Part shown: one piece after another, positions 34,434 to 44,551 of the stretch | Layout of the letters: each line of letters opens with the position of its first letter | Position numbering within the stretch: position 1 is the first letter of the stretch | Origin: Psychrobacillus glaciei | GTDB lineage: Bacteria > Bacillota > Bacilli > Bacillales_A > Planococcaceae | Direction: 5' to 3' | Length of the DNA: 64,000 bases | Assembly (NCBI RefSeq): GCF_008973485.1 | Contig: NZ_CP031223.1 | Span: 930,001-994,000, forward strand | The notes under the pieces: generated by a model | What the model saw: only the letters and a program-made list of their open reading frames with translations | What the model was told of the DNA's origin: nothing | Databases searched by the model: none | Translations under genes and position numbers: made by a program

Positions 34434-35471
34434 ATGAATATTACGATTATTGGAGCTGGGGCAATTGGTGGAGTCATTGGAGCTTATCTAATTAAAGAAG
34501 GTAGAGAAGCTACTTTTTGTGATATCAATGAAGATCATGTAAAACAAATAAATAACAATGGATTGCAAATTGACGGACCATTGGGAAGCTTCCTAGTAAA
34601 TGCGAAAGCTTTCACGCCTACTGAACTATTGCATGAAAATAGTCAGATAGATATTTTGTTTTTATGTGTGAAAGCTCAACATACAGAGGAAGCTCTTAAA
34701 CCATTAGTTCCTTTATTAAAGAAAGATTCTATCGTGGTATCACTTCAAAATGGATTGAATGAGCTGAAAATTGCAGATCTCGTTGGAGAAGAACGGACAA
34801 TGGGGTGTTTTGTTAATTTTTCTGCAGACTACTTAGAACCTGGGAAAATTTTATACGGAGGAGTCGCCTCTCTTTATTTAGGAGAGCTTGATGGAACTTT
34901 TTCACCACGATTAAGCAAGCTTCAGGAAATATTACAAGCATGGGGGCCAGTAGAAATAACAGATAATATTTGGGGATATTTGTGGGGGAAATTGTCCTAC
35001 GCTGGATTACTATTCGCAACTGCATTAGTAGATGAAACGATGGCTTCAGTCGTTAGAAATGAACAATATAGGGAAACTTTACTAGAATTATGTACAGAAA
35101 TTATCGAGCTAGCCCATAAAGAAAATATTACCCCATTAGGTTTTGATGGTTGGACACCAGAACTTATTTTTCCTAGAGAAAATAGAAATGATGTCATTTT
35201 AAAGGAAGCATTAGAAAAACTTGCGAAAAGCATGGCATCAAACAAAAAAACGAAAAGTGGTATATGGCGAGATTTAGCAATCCGGAAAAGAAAAACGGAA
35301 ATAGATGCGCAGCTTGTACCACTTATTGATATTGCCAAAAAACATGGGTTGGCAATGCCTCTAACGACGGAATTAATAAAGCAAATAAAAGAAATCGAAA
35401 ATGGAACAAGAAAAATGTCCGAAAAGAATCTTCAAGAGCTTCAGGACAAATATAAATTAGGTGTGATATAA
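34434..35471 (+). CDS. Ketopantoate reductase-like (ApbA/PanE family) dehydrogenase
   Basis: 345 residues from ATG 34434, with GGAGGG upstream. The N-terminal NADP motif is IGAGAIGG; CVKAQHTEEAL and SLQNGLNE are hallmarks of the family, as is the C-terminal helical domain. The length is about 40 residues above PanE, so it may use another 2-keto acid. With the SDR upstream, two oxidoreductases open a cluster otherwise devoted to uptake and hydrolysis. Confidence 0.85.
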   Translation: MNITIIGAGAIGGVIGAYLIKEGREATFCDINEDHVKQINNNGLQIDGPLGSFLVNAKAFTPTELLHENSQIDILFLCVKAQHTEEALKPLVPLLKKDSIVVSLQNGLNELKIADLVGEERTMGCFVNFSADYLEPGKILYGGVASLYLGELDGTFSPRLSKLQEILQAWGPVEITDNIWGYLWGKLSYAGLLFATALVDETMASVVRNEQYRETLLELCTEIIELAHKENITPLGFDGWTPELIFPRENRNDVILKEALEKLAKSMASNKKTKSGIWRDLAIRKRKTEIDAQLVPLIDIAKKHGLAMPLTTELIKQIKEIENGTRKMSEKNLQELQDKYKLGVI

Positions 35472-35473
35472 AA

Positions 35474-36115
35474 ATGTTTGATAATCAAAACTTATCGGAT
35501 CATGTCGTAACGTTAATTAGAAAAATGATTTTAAACGGAACTTTAAAACCAGGAGAAAGAATTAATCAAGCACAATTAGCGGAAAAGCTCCAAATATCGA
35601 GAGGACCAATTCGAGAAGCGCTAAGATTATTGCAAAATGAAGGACTTATTAAATATGAATTAAATAAAGGCACTTATATTACGACCCTTTCAAACGAAGA
35701 TGCGTATGAGATTTATACATTAAGAGGATTGTTGGAAGGTAAAGCTGCCCAATTGGCACTAAAAAACATTCAGGTACAAGACTTTGATAGATTACAAGAG
35801 CTAATGGAAGGCTTTGAAAAATCCTTTATAGAAAATGACTTAGAATCACAAGCGCAATATGATATTTTATTTCATCAAACGGTCGTTAGAGCTTCTAAGC
35901 ATAATAGACTTATTCATATGCATCAACAATTAGATACGCAGGTTGGGGCTATGTTTTTTACAGTTGCAAGTATTGCACCAGTAAGAGCTAAGAAAGTAGT
36001 GGAAAACCATCAAAAATTAATTGATGCACTTAAATCTGGAAACGAAGAATACGTACAAAAAGAATTTTCTGAACATTATAATAATGCTTTATTGGATTTA
36101 CTTAAGAATAATTGA
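35474..36115 (+). CDS. GntR-family regulator with FCD domain
   Basis: 213 residues. The winged helix shows LAEKLQISRGPIREALRLL and NEGLI. The C-terminal all-helical FCD ligand domain carries YDILFHQTVV with acidic/His metal-type ligands. It starts 2 bases after the previous stop, so it is part of the operon and probably controls it in response to the pathway's substrate. Confidence 0.9.
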   Translation: MFDNQNLSDHVVTLIRKMILNGTLKPGERINQAQLAEKLQISRGPIREALRLLQNEGLIKYELNKGTYITTLSNEDAYEIYTLRGLLEGKAAQLALKNIQVQDFDRLQELMEGFEKSFIENDLESQAQYDILFHQTVVRASKHNRLIHMHQQLDTQVGAMFFTVASIAPVRAKKVVENHQKLIDALKSGNEEYVQKEFSEHYNNALLDLLKNN

Positions 36116-36130
36116 AAGGGGGGAAATGCC

Positions 36131-37117
36131 ATGTTGTTAGAGGTAAAAGATCTTACGTTATCACTTATGAGACAGGGGAGTTATACAAAGATATTAGAGG
36201 ATGTTAGCTTCACTGTCCAAAAGGGTGAAACGCTTGGGATAGTAGGAGAATCCGGTTGTGGGAAAAGCATGACGGCTTTATCTCTGATGAAGCTCCTACC
36301 AGATAAAGCAAAATTGTTTGGAGAGGTTCTATTAGATTCGGAAGATATTGTGAAGCTTCCAAGAAAGAATTTGGAAAAAATTCGTGGTGATCAAATGTCT
36401 ATGATTTTTCAAGACCCTCTTACTTCTTTAAACCCTCTTCATACTGTAGGAAAGCAAATTGAGGAAACATTAGTTTTGCATACTAATTTGAATAAAAGTC
36501 AAAGAAGAAATCGTGTCATTAGCTTATTGAAAGAAGTAGGACTTCCACGTGCAGAAGATTTATACAACGAGTACCCCCATCAATTATCTGGTGGGATGAG
36601 GCAGCGAATTATGATTGCTATTGCAATGGCTTGTAACCCTAAATTACTCATTTGTGACGAACCGACTACAGCATTGGATGTAACAGTTCAAGCACAAATT
36701 TTAGAACTAATGAATCATCTAAAAGAAACGAATGACATGGGTATTATCATGATTACACATGATTTAGGAGTAGTTGCGGAAGTATGTGACAATGTCATGG
36801 TAATGTATGCCGGACAAGTTGTAGAAAAAGCCAATGTAATTGAGCTATTTCAAAACCCTAAGCATCCATATACAAAGGGGCTTCTATACTCTATACCACA
36901 ACTAGAAGGGAAAATAGAAAAGCTAGGGTCAATACCAGGTACTGTACCATCTCCTGAGAATATGCCTGTAGGTTGTAGATTCTATGATCGATGCAAGTAT
37001 GCAATGGAAAAATGCAAATTGGAGACTCCTCCTACTGTTGAAATAAAAGACAATCACTCTACAGCTTGTTGGTTATATGAAGAGGAGGTACGTGAAAATG
37101 AACTTATTGGAAGTTAA
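36131..37117 (+). CDS. Peptide ABC transporter ATPase (DppD-like)
   Basis: 328 residues. Walker A GESGCGKS, signature LSGGMRQR, Walker B LLICDEPTTALD, and the oligopeptide C-terminal motif CRFYDRCKYAMEKC. Start after AAGGGGGG. It overlaps the next gene by 20 bases. One of two ATPases of the importer. Confidence 0.93.
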   Translation: MLLEVKDLTLSLMRQGSYTKILEDVSFTVQKGETLGIVGESGCGKSMTALSLMKLLPDKAKLFGEVLLDSEDIVKLPRKNLEKIRGDQMSMIFQDPLTSLNPLHTVGKQIEETLVLHTNLNKSQRRNRVISLLKEVGLPRAEDLYNEYPHQLSGGMRQRIMIAIAMACNPKLLICDEPTTALDVTVQAQILELMNHLKETNDMGIIMITHDLGVVAEVCDNVMVMYAGQVVEKANVIELFQNPKHPYTKGLLYSIPQLEGKIEKLGSIPGTVPSPENMPVGCRFYDRCKYAMEKCKLETPPTVEIKDNHSTACWLYEEEVRENELIGS

Positions 37118-38054
37118 AGAATTAAAACAATACTATACGTCCAATAAAGGTATCTTTGGTGAAAAAAGTGTAGTTAAAGCGGTAGATGGTGTATCCTTTC
37201 ATATTCGTCAAGGAGAGACCCTTGGGATAGTTGGAGAATCGGGGTGTGGAAAATCTAGTTTAGGACGATCGGTAATTAGACTATTACAGCCTACCTCTGG
37301 AGAAGTATTTTTTGAAGGAAAAGATATTTGTAAAATGTCTAGACGAGAAATGAAAAAGACACGAAAAGAAATTCAAATGGTATTTCAAGATCCTTATGCC
37401 TCACTTAATCCACGCAGCACTATTCGAACTATTTTAGAAACACCTCTTCTTACACATGGGAACAAAAATAAAGAAAGTAGAACAAAAATAATAGAAAATT
37501 TAATCGATAAAATTGGCATTCGAAAAGATCAGTTAGATCGTTATCCACATGAATTTTCTGGAGGTCAACGTCAAAGAATTGGAATTGCGCGAGCTTTAAC
37601 ATTAAATCCTAAGTTAATCGTAGCAGATGAACCTGTTTCTGCTTTAGATGTATCTGTACAATCTCAAGTATTGAATCTGATGGTCGAACTTCAAAAGGAA
37701 TTTAACTTAAGCTATATGTTTATTTCCCATGATTTATCTGTAGTTAAACATATTTCAGATCGTGTAGCAGTTATGTATTTAGGAAGAATAGTTGAAATTG
37801 CCGAAGTGGATTCCATGTATGAAACACCTTTACATCCTTATACGAAAGCTCTACTTTCTGCGGTTCCATTGCCAGATCCTACTAAAAAAAGAGAGAGAAT
37901 CATACTTCAAGGAGATTTGCCGAGTCCAGTAAATCCTCCAAGTGGTTGTACATTTCATACGAGATGTCCTATTGCAACAGAAGAATGCAAAAATTCAGTT
38001 CCGGCATTACGTGAAATTAAAGAGGGGCATTTCGCTTCTTGTCTGAAACTATGA
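37098..38054 (+). CDS. Peptide ABC transporter ATPase (DppF-like)
   Basis: 318 residues from ATG 37098, just after GAGGAGG inside the preceding gene; the ATG at 37077 lacks a site. Walker [10 protein letters not shown], signature FSGGQRQR, Walker [13 protein letters not shown], and [14 protein letters not shown] at the end. Confidence 0.93.
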   Translation: MNLLEVKELKQYYTSNKGIFGEKSVVKAVDGVSFHIRQGETLGIVGESGCGKSSLGRSVIRLLQPTSGEVFFEGKDICKMSRREMKKTRKEIQMVFQDPYASLNPRSTIRTILETPLLTHGNKNKESRTKIIENLIDKIGIRKDQLDRYPHEFSGGQRQRIGIARALTLNPKLIVADEPVSALDVSVQSQVLNLMVELQKEFNLSYMFISHDLSVVKHISDRVAVMYLGRIVEIAEVDSMYETPLHPYTKALLSAVPLPDPTKKRERIILQGDLPSPVNPPSGCTFHTRCPIATEECKNSVPALREIKEGHFASCLKL

Positions 38055-38074
38055 AGAAGAAAGGAGAATAATAG

Positions 38075-39088
38075 ATGGATGCTATAAGGTATATTGTTAA
38101 ACGTTTGCTACTGATTATCCCTATTCTAATTGGAATTACAATTCTTACTTTCTTTATTTCCAATACGATACCAGGAGACCCTGCAAGGCTAGTCGCTGGT
38201 CCTTATGCAGATGCAAAAGTAATTGAAGAACTTAGGGAATCAATGGGATTAAATGACCCTATTTATGTGCAATATTTTCGATATGTATCAAATGTAGTAA
38301 AAGGCGATTTTGGTACAAGTAACTTTACACATCAAGCAGTATCAAAAGACTTAAAAGAGTTTTTCCCTGCCACCTTAGAATTGACCTTAGTTGCTATGAT
38401 TATTACCGTTTTGATAGGAATTCCATTTGGAATAGTAAGTGCCAGTAAAAAGGATAAATTCGCCGATCAATTTACGAGGGTATTTGCACTTATTGGAGTA
38501 GCGATGCCAGCATTCTGGCTTGGCATTATTTTATTATTACTTTTTTATTTAAAACTAGATTTACTTCCAGGTGCAGGTCGAATTGACACTAATTTATCCC
38601 CACCTCAAAAAATTAGCGGTTTATATACAATTGATGCGCTTTTAACAGGAAATTGGGCTGTTCTAAAATCAACAGTGGAGCATCTGATACTCCCAGCCTT
38701 TACTCAGGCAGCAGTAACAATTGGAATGATCACAAGAATGACACGATCTAGTATGTTAGAAGTATTAGGCAGTGATTATATTCGAACAGCCTATGCAAAA
38801 GGTGGAACAGAGAATCGAGTATTATATGGCCACGCTCTTAGAAATGGTATGATGCCTGTTTTAACTTTGCTTGGTATGACTTTTGGCCATTCATTAGGAG
38901 GTAGTGTACTAGTAGAGTCCGTATTTTCTTGGCCAGGAGTAGGTAAGTATGCGGTAAATGCAATTACATACTTAGATTTTCCTGCAGTTATGGGTGTTAC
39001 AACGTTAATCGCGGTATTATTTATTACTATAAATCTAGTAATTGATGTTTTATATGTAGTAATAGATCCGAGATTAAAGTACGAATAG
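38075..39088 (+). CDS. Peptide ABC transporter permease (DppB-like)
   Basis: 337 residues with six membrane segments and the EAA-type loop YIRTAYAKGGTENRVLYGHA. NTIPGDPARLVAG near the N-terminus is typical of DppB/OppB. AAGGAGAA precedes the start. Confidence 0.93.
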   Translation: MDAIRYIVKRLLLIIPILIGITILTFFISNTIPGDPARLVAGPYADAKVIEELRESMGLNDPIYVQYFRYVSNVVKGDFGTSNFTHQAVSKDLKEFFPATLELTLVAMIITVLIGIPFGIVSASKKDKFADQFTRVFALIGVAMPAFWLGIILLLLFYLKLDLLPGAGRIDTNLSPPQKISGLYTIDALLTGNWAVLKSTVEHLILPAFTQAAVTIGMITRMTRSSMLEVLGSDYIRTAYAKGGTENRVLYGHALRNGMMPVLTLLGMTFGHSLGGSVLVESVFSWPGVGKYAVNAITYLDFPAVMGVTTLIAVLFITINLVIDVLYVVIDPRLKYE

Positions 39089-39098
39089 GGGGTGTCGT

Positions 39099-39917
39099 AT
39101 GTTAAAAAGAATAGGTTCCAGTCCACTTACAATGTTGGGAATTTTTTTAGTTGGAATGCTACTAATTATGGCATTATTTGCACCAATTATAGCTCCACAA
39201 GATCCATTAGAAATTAATATTAGTCAAAAGCTTTTATCCCCAAGTGTAGATCATTGGTTCGGCACAGATGAAGTTGGGCGAGATATTTTTAGTAGAATTG
39301 TATACGGTTCCAGAATTTCATTGAAGATTGGTTTACTAGTTGTTTTAATCGCATTTCCAGTAGGTACAGTTTTAGGGGCTATTGCTGGTTTTGTTGGAGG
39401 CATAGTCGATCAAATAATAATGCGAACAACGGATATCTTCATTTCATTTCCTGGAATAATATTGGCAATGTCTATCGCAGCTGCACTTGGTCCTTCCATT
39501 GAAAACGTACTACTCGCACTCGCTATCACTTGGTGGCCATGGTATACGAGAATCGTTCGATCATCCGTTCTCCAAATAAAAAATGCAGAATTTGTAGAAT
39601 CTGCTAGGGCAGTTGGTATTAACCCTGTGAAAATACTCTTTAGAGAAGTTCTTCCAAACGCCATTGCACCGGCAAGTATTCAGGCCTCTTTAGATCTAGG
39701 CTTTGTCATATTATCAGCTGCTGGTTTAAGTTTTATCGGATTGGGTGCTCAACCACCTTCACCAGAATGGGGTGCAATGCTTGCATCTAGTAGAGAAGTT
39801 TTAAGGGATGCTTGGTGGGCAGCTACTTTTCCAGGTTTAGCAATACTTTGGACGGTTTTAGGATTCAATTTACTTGGCGATGGTTTACGAGATATTTTGG
39901 ATCCGAAAAACCGTTAA
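39099..39917 (+). CDS. Peptide ABC transporter permease (DppC-like)
   Basis: 272 residues. WFGTDEVGRDIFSRIVYG is the classic N-terminal motif of DppC/OppC; the EAA loop is FVESARAVGINPVKILFREV. Six membrane segments. It starts 10 bases after the partner permease. Confidence 0.93.
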   Translation: MLKRIGSSPLTMLGIFLVGMLLIMALFAPIIAPQDPLEINISQKLLSPSVDHWFGTDEVGRDIFSRIVYGSRISLKIGLLVVLIAFPVGTVLGAIAGFVGGIVDQIIMRTTDIFISFPGIILAMSIAAALGPSIENVLLALAITWWPWYTRIVRSSVLQIKNAEFVESARAVGINPVKILFREVLPNAIAPASIQASLDLGFVILSAAGLSFIGLGAQPPSPEWGAMLASSREVLRDAWWAATFPGLAILWTVLGFNLLGDGLRDILDPKNR

Positions 39918-39994
39918 TAGAATGAAATGAAAGGGGTGATTTCAAAATTTTCGTTAGCTATACAAAAATCTAATTAGAAAAAGAGGGGAAACAT

Positions 39995-41644
39995 TTGAAG
40001 AGAAACAGAAGATGGTTATTTATGTTTGCACTAATGTTTGCATTACTTTTAGTATTAGGGGCATGTAGTGATAGCGGTAAGAAAGAAAGTGAGACAGATT
40101 CGAAAGAGGATTCAACAGAAAAAGAGCCTAAAACGGAAGAAAAAGCAGAGGAAAAAGGTTCAGGATCAACAGAAGTATTTAATTTTGCAACAAATCAGGA
40201 CATACCACATATAGACCCTCATGGTACGTCTGCGAACACGTCATTCCGAGTAACCTATATGTTATATGATCGCCTAGTTACTTATGATGGGACAACGACA
40301 GATGTTATTCCACAACTTGCAGAGAAATGGGATATCTCACCGGATGGGTTAACTTACACATTCCATCTGAATAAAGAAGCAAAATTCCATGATGGAACAC
40401 CAGTTACAGCTGAAGCAGTACAATATTCTTACACTCGTGCAATGGACGTAGGGAAATCCGCAGCTGGTCAATTTAAAGATGTTATTAATAAAGATAGCTT
40501 TGAAATTGTAGATGAACACACGATAAATATAACGCTCGAAAGACCTTTTGCTCCATTCTTAAAAACATTAGGAACTGTTTTTGGAAACATTGTGAACCCA
40601 AAACTTGCAGAGCATCATGGCAGTGATTTAGGGGAAACTTACTTGGCAGATAAAGAAATGGGTTCTGGACCTTATATTTTGGAAAGTTGGGATAGAGGAC
40701 AGAAACTAGTAATGAAAGCTAACGAGGATTATTGGGGTACAGTACCGACGTTAAAAACAGTAAATATTTTAATCGTAAATGAACCTTCTACTGCTCGATT
40801 AATGATGGAAAAAGGGGAAGTTGATTTAATTGACTACTCCATGATCTCCCCAGATGTTTTAAAACAAATGGATGGAAATAACGACATTACTGTCCTTAAA
40901 TCCCCTGGATACGCTATTGATGACATTGCGATTAACACAGAAAAAGAATATTTAAAAGATCCAAAAGTTAGGCAGGCTCTTGCACACGCAGTAAATTATG
41001 ATTCGATAATAAATGATGTTTTACTTGGTGGAGCAGAACGTATTGGTGGAATAATCCCGAAAGGAATGTTTGGATATAACCCTAATATTGAGTTATATGA
41101 CTTTGATTTAGAAAAAGCTAAGGCTTTACTGAAAGAGGCAGGTTATGAAAAAGGTTTCCCATTAGAAATTGCAATATCAGAAAATAATGAAGTGAGAAAA
41201 AATATTGCGGTAATGATGCAATCCGATTTTAAAAAGATAGGAATTGACTTACAAATTAGAGCGTTAGCATGGCCAACATTTTTGGATTTAGTTACAAGCG
41301 GTCAGCATCAATTAGCATTAGCGGCATGGACTCCTGATTATCCAGATCCAGATTATAATTTATGGTATTTTGCACACTCTTCTAGTAAAGGACCTGGATT
41401 CAACTTAGCATTCTATGATAATCCAGAAGTAGATAAATTATTAGAAGAAGGCCGTTCCACAGTGGATGAGTCTGTTCGCGAAAAGAATTATCAGAAGATT
41501 CAAGAAATAATGAGCGCAGATGTTCCTTATATTTTCCCGGCTCAACGCTCGGTTGAAGCACCTATGAAGAATTGGGTGAAGGGATATGAAATTAACCCAA
41601 TGAACACTTGGTATGTTCCGTTCCAAAAAATGACGAAAGAATAA
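39995..41644 (+). CDS. Peptide-binding lipoprotein (family 5 solute-binding protein)
   Basis: 549 residues from a TTG start preceded by AGAGGGG. Lipobox VLGAC with the lipidated Cys at 24, an acidic linker, and a complete SBP family 5 fold (WDISPDGLTYTFHL, AKFHDGTPVTAEAV). It delivers the substrate to the importer encoded just upstream. Binding specificity cannot be read from sequence. A terminator follows immediately, so the later hydrolase genes are expressed by read-through or from another promoter. Confidence 0.92.
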   Translation: MKRNRRWLFMFALMFALLLVLGACSDSGKKESETDSKEDSTEKEPKTEEKAEEKGSGSTEVFNFATNQDIPHIDPHGTSANTSFRVTYMLYDRLVTYDGTTTDVIPQLAEKWDISPDGLTYTFHLNKEAKFHDGTPVTAEAVQYSYTRAMDVGKSAAGQFKDVINKDSFEIVDEHTINITLERPFAPFLKTLGTVFGNIVNPKLAEHHGSDLGETYLADKEMGSGPYILESWDRGQKLVMKANEDYWGTVPTLKTVNILIVNEPSTARLMMEKGEVDLIDYSMISPDVLKQMDGNNDITVLKSPGYAIDDIAINTEKEYLKDPKVRQALAHAVNYDSIINDVLLGGAERIGGIIPKGMFGYNPNIELYDFDLEKAKALLKEAGYEKGFPLEIAISENNEVRKNIAVMMQSDFKKIGIDLQIRALAWPTFLDLVTSGQHQLALAAWTPDYPDPDYNLWYFAHSSSKGPGFNLAFYDNPEVDKLLEEGRSTVDESVREKNYQKIQEIMSADVPYIFPAQRSVEAPMKNWVKGYEINPMNTWYVPFQKMTKE

Positions 41645-41649
41645 CATGT

Positions 41650-41690
41650 GAAAGCGGTCGTAAAGAAGTAGTTTTACGATCGCTTTTTCT
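41650..41690 (+). terminator. Terminator after the binding-protein gene
   Basis: AAAGCGGTCGTAAA pairs with TTTACGATCGCTTT (one wobble), followed by T-rich sequence. Confidence 0.85.
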
Positions 41691-41715
41691 AACTATTATA
41701 TAGGAGTGGATTTGG

Positions 41716-42657
41716 TTGTGGACGATTAATAACTTAGTCGTAAATAGAGATGATAAAATAAGTGGTTTTTTACATTTTCCAACTTTGGAACATAGCATTC
41801 CCGCGTTTATGATAAATGGAAAAGAAGAAGGCCCTTCCGTTTTGATTATGGCTGGAGTGCATGGATGTGAATACACTTCCATTGATGCAGCCTTAAAGCT
41901 AGCGAAAGAATTAACTTCAAATGATATTGTAGGAAAATTAATCATTTTACCTATTGTCAATATAGCCTCCTTTTATAAACGATCCATTTACGTTCACCCA
42001 AAAGATGAAAAAAATTTAAATCGAGTATTTCCCGGGAAAGAACATGGAACAGAAAGTGAAAAAATAGCTTTTTGGTTACACAAGGAAATATTCTCTCATG
42101 TAGATATTGTATTAGATTTACATGGTGGCGATATGATAGAAGCTTTAGTGCCTTTTACCATTTATCAAATGTCAGAAAATCTACAGCTTATGGATGAAGC
42201 CCAAAAAATTGCATCGTTATTTGGTATCCCATATGTTGTAAAATCGGAGTCTCAAGTGATGGGATCAACTTATTCCGCAGTTAATTCGTTAGGAAAGATA
42301 GGGGTAATTGCCGAAGCGGGCCAACAAGGAATATTAGATGAATATTCTTCTAAACTATTACAAGATGGCACGAAAAATGTTTTGAAGTATATTGGTGTGC
42401 TTAATGGGGATTTCAAAGAAGAACCTGTAAAAAACTTAAAAACATTTGAATGGTATCGAGCAAGTATTCAAGGACTTTGGTATCCAGCAGTGGAAATTGG
42501 TTCAGAAGTGAAAAAGGGAGAGATACTTGGTCAAATAAAAAATGTATTTGGTGAAACAGAAACTGAAATCTATGCAGAAGTTGATGGGGTAGTTTTATTT
42601 TTAGTAACTTCATTAGCTATTAATGTAGAAGATCCATTATTAGCGCTAGGAGATTAA
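41716..42657 (+). CDS. Aspartoacylase/succinylglutamate desuccinylase-like hydrolase
   Basis: 313 residues from a TTG start 9 bases after TAGGAG. The zinc motif GVHGCEY (HxxE) and a third ligand in LDLHGGD, with Glu in IAEAGQQG, fit the M14-related AstE/AspA family. Such enzymes remove an N-acyl group from an amino acid. The C-terminal domain is the beta-barrel type of the family. The next gene begins 3 bases later. Confidence 0.88.
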   Translation: MWTINNLVVNRDDKISGFLHFPTLEHSIPAFMINGKEEGPSVLIMAGVHGCEYTSIDAALKLAKELTSNDIVGKLIILPIVNIASFYKRSIYVHPKDEKNLNRVFPGKEHGTESEKIAFWLHKEIFSHVDIVLDLHGGDMIEALVPFTIYQMSENLQLMDEAQKIASLFGIPYVVKSESQVMGSTYSAVNSLGKIGVIAEAGQQGILDEYSSKLLQDGTKNVLKYIGVLNGDFKEEPVKNLKTFEWYRASIQGLWYPAVEIGSEVKKGEILGQIKNVFGETETEIYAEVDGVVLFLVTSLAINVEDPLLALGD

Positions 42658-42660
42658 TAT

Positions 42661-43797
42661 ATGACAAGAATGCTTGATTATCTAAGAGAAAACCAAAAAA
42701 GTATAGAAAAAACATTAATTCGTCTTGTGAAAGCTGAGTCTCCTTCACAGGATAAGAAACTCGTTGATCTATGTGGAGAAGTATTAATGGAGGAGTTTAC
42801 AAAACTTATTGATGGAGATATACAAATTTTGAAGAAGTCGATTGTGGGAAATCAGTATTTATTAACTTACGGTCCGAAAGATTGGAAAGACCAAATTCTT
42901 ATCATTGGTCATCTAGATACCGTTTGGGATAAAGATGCTTTGCCTTTAAAAATAGAAGGAGATACTCTTTATGGACCTGGAGTATTTGACATGAAAGCTG
43001 GCTTAACGATTTCTCTTTGGGCTATGAAAGCATTAAAAGCATTTAATATATTCGGCGAAAAGAAAGTTGTACTGCTTGTTACATCTGATGAAGAAATTGG
43101 AAGTATCCATTCAAAGGAAATTATTATTCAAGAAGCTCGAAAAAGTTCTTTGGTATTAATTCCTGAATCTAGTATTGAGCCTAATGGAGCAGTCAAAACA
43201 GAAAGAAAAGGAGCGGGTAACTTCTATTTGGAAGTAAAAGGAGTTGCAGCACATGCTGGAATTAACGCATGGGATGGAGCGAGTGCTATCGAGGAACTAG
43301 CTTATCAAATTATCGACTTGAAGAAGTTAGCAAATCGTGAAGAAGGCATATCCATTAATGTAGGGATAATATCTGGAGGTTCCAGATCCAATGTTATAGC
43401 AAAAGATGCATATGCAGAAATAGATGTTCGGATTACGAAAAGAGAACAAGCGGAGCTAATTACTCAACAAATTATGAATCGTCCTGTTTTTGTTGAAGGT
43501 ACGAGTACTGTAGTAACAGGAGAAATCGAGCGCTTTCCACTAGAAAGAAACGAAAAAGTAGTCTCTCTCTATCATGATTTAAAAGAAATAGCTTTACTGC
43601 ATGGATATGAATTAGAGGAAGGATCTTCAGGTGGAGCAAGCGATGGAAATTTCACTGCAGGTGAAGGTATACCTACAATTGACGGTTTAGGTCCAATTGG
43701 TGGTGGTGCACATTCGGACAATGAACATATTATTTTGTCTAATTTACCAGAAAGATCGGCTTTATTGGCTGAAATGATCGCAAAACATTTGCAATGA
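42661..43797 (+). CDS. M20 metallopeptidase (carboxypeptidase G2-like)
   Basis: 378 residues. Zinc ligands lie in GHLDTVW and GVFDMKAG, the general base in TSDEEIGS, and further ligands in IPESS and GAHSDNEH. The dimerisation domain (about 185-290) is present. Related enzymes release C-terminal glutamate or deacylate amino acids. No signal peptide, so it acts in the cytosol after import. Confidence 0.9.
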   Translation: MTRMLDYLRENQKSIEKTLIRLVKAESPSQDKKLVDLCGEVLMEEFTKLIDGDIQILKKSIVGNQYLLTYGPKDWKDQILIIGHLDTVWDKDALPLKIEGDTLYGPGVFDMKAGLTISLWAMKALKAFNIFGEKKVVLLVTSDEEIGSIHSKEIIIQEARKSSLVLIPESSIEPNGAVKTERKGAGNFYLEVKGVAAHAGINAWDGASAIEELAYQIIDLKKLANREEGISINVGIISGGSRSNVIAKDAYAEIDVRITKREQAELITQQIMNRPVFVEGTSTVVTGEIERFPLERNEKVVSLYHDLKEIALLHGYELEEGSSGGASDGNFTAGEGIPTIDGLGPIGGGAHSDNEHIILSNLPERSALLAEMIAKHLQ

Positions 43798-43810
43798 AGG
43801 AGGATTTTTC

Positions 43811-44551
43811 ATGTATTTAATGGACTTAAATGCAAGCAAATTTAATGAAGTGAAACAAAAAGTAAATACTATTCTATTACCAATTGGAATGATGGAGACC
43901 CATGGACCCCATGCAACTTTAGGTACAGATGTATGGATTCCAAGAGAATTTGTAAAAAGACTTGATAAAATAATTGGTGAAAAAGTGATCATGGCGCCTG
44001 AAGTTGCATATGGTCATTCTTGGGCACTTGCGCCTCATTCTGGAACATTTGATATTTCAAGTGAGGCTTTCTCGAATTATGTGTACGAAATAGGCAAGGA
44101 GTTTTATCGAAATGGGTTTAACAATTTAATATTATTTAACGGTCATGGAGGCAATATTCCAAGCTTAGCAATTGTTACTGAAAAATTAGCAGATATAGGA
44201 GTTAACACGCTAACAATAAATTGGTGGATGGATTACCGAGAGGATATTCTGACAATTACATCTAAACCTGGTCATGGTGGAGAAGATGAGACTTCATTAG
44301 TTCTAGCGATTGATGAAAAACTAGCTGACTTGTCTCTAGCAGGCGATTTTTCTATTGAATATAATCGAAAGTTAAAATATAAGGATATGGGAAAAGTGCT
44401 GTATAAAGATGGATATATGGGTGATGCAGCGAGCGCAACAGCGGAAAAAGGAGAAGCATTATATGAACTTTTGACAAATCTTATTTTAGAAGATGTGAAA
44501 GATTTATGGGACTTGTCTGCTAGTAAATTATTGAGCAAGGGGGAATCTTAA
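43811..44551 (+). CDS. Creatininase-family amidohydrolase
   Basis: 246 residues. Metal ligands are visible in PIGMMETHGPH (Glu, His), LGTDVW (Asp) and FNGHGGN (His), with GGEDETS near 157 supplying the last Glu. The family opens cyclic amides or cleaves special amide bonds (creatinine, F420 or mycofactocin precursors). Its last base overlaps the start of the next gene (TAATG). Confidence 0.88.
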   Translation: MYLMDLNASKFNEVKQKVNTILLPIGMMETHGPHATLGTDVWIPREFVKRLDKIIGEKVIMAPEVAYGHSWALAPHSGTFDISSEAFSNYVYEIGKEFYRNGFNNLILFNGHGGNIPSLAIVTEKLADIGVNTLTINWWMDYREDILTITSKPGHGGEDETSLVLAIDEKLADLSLAGDFSIEYNRKLKYKDMGKVLYKDGYMGDAASATAEKGEALYELLTNLILEDVKDLWDLSASKLLSKGES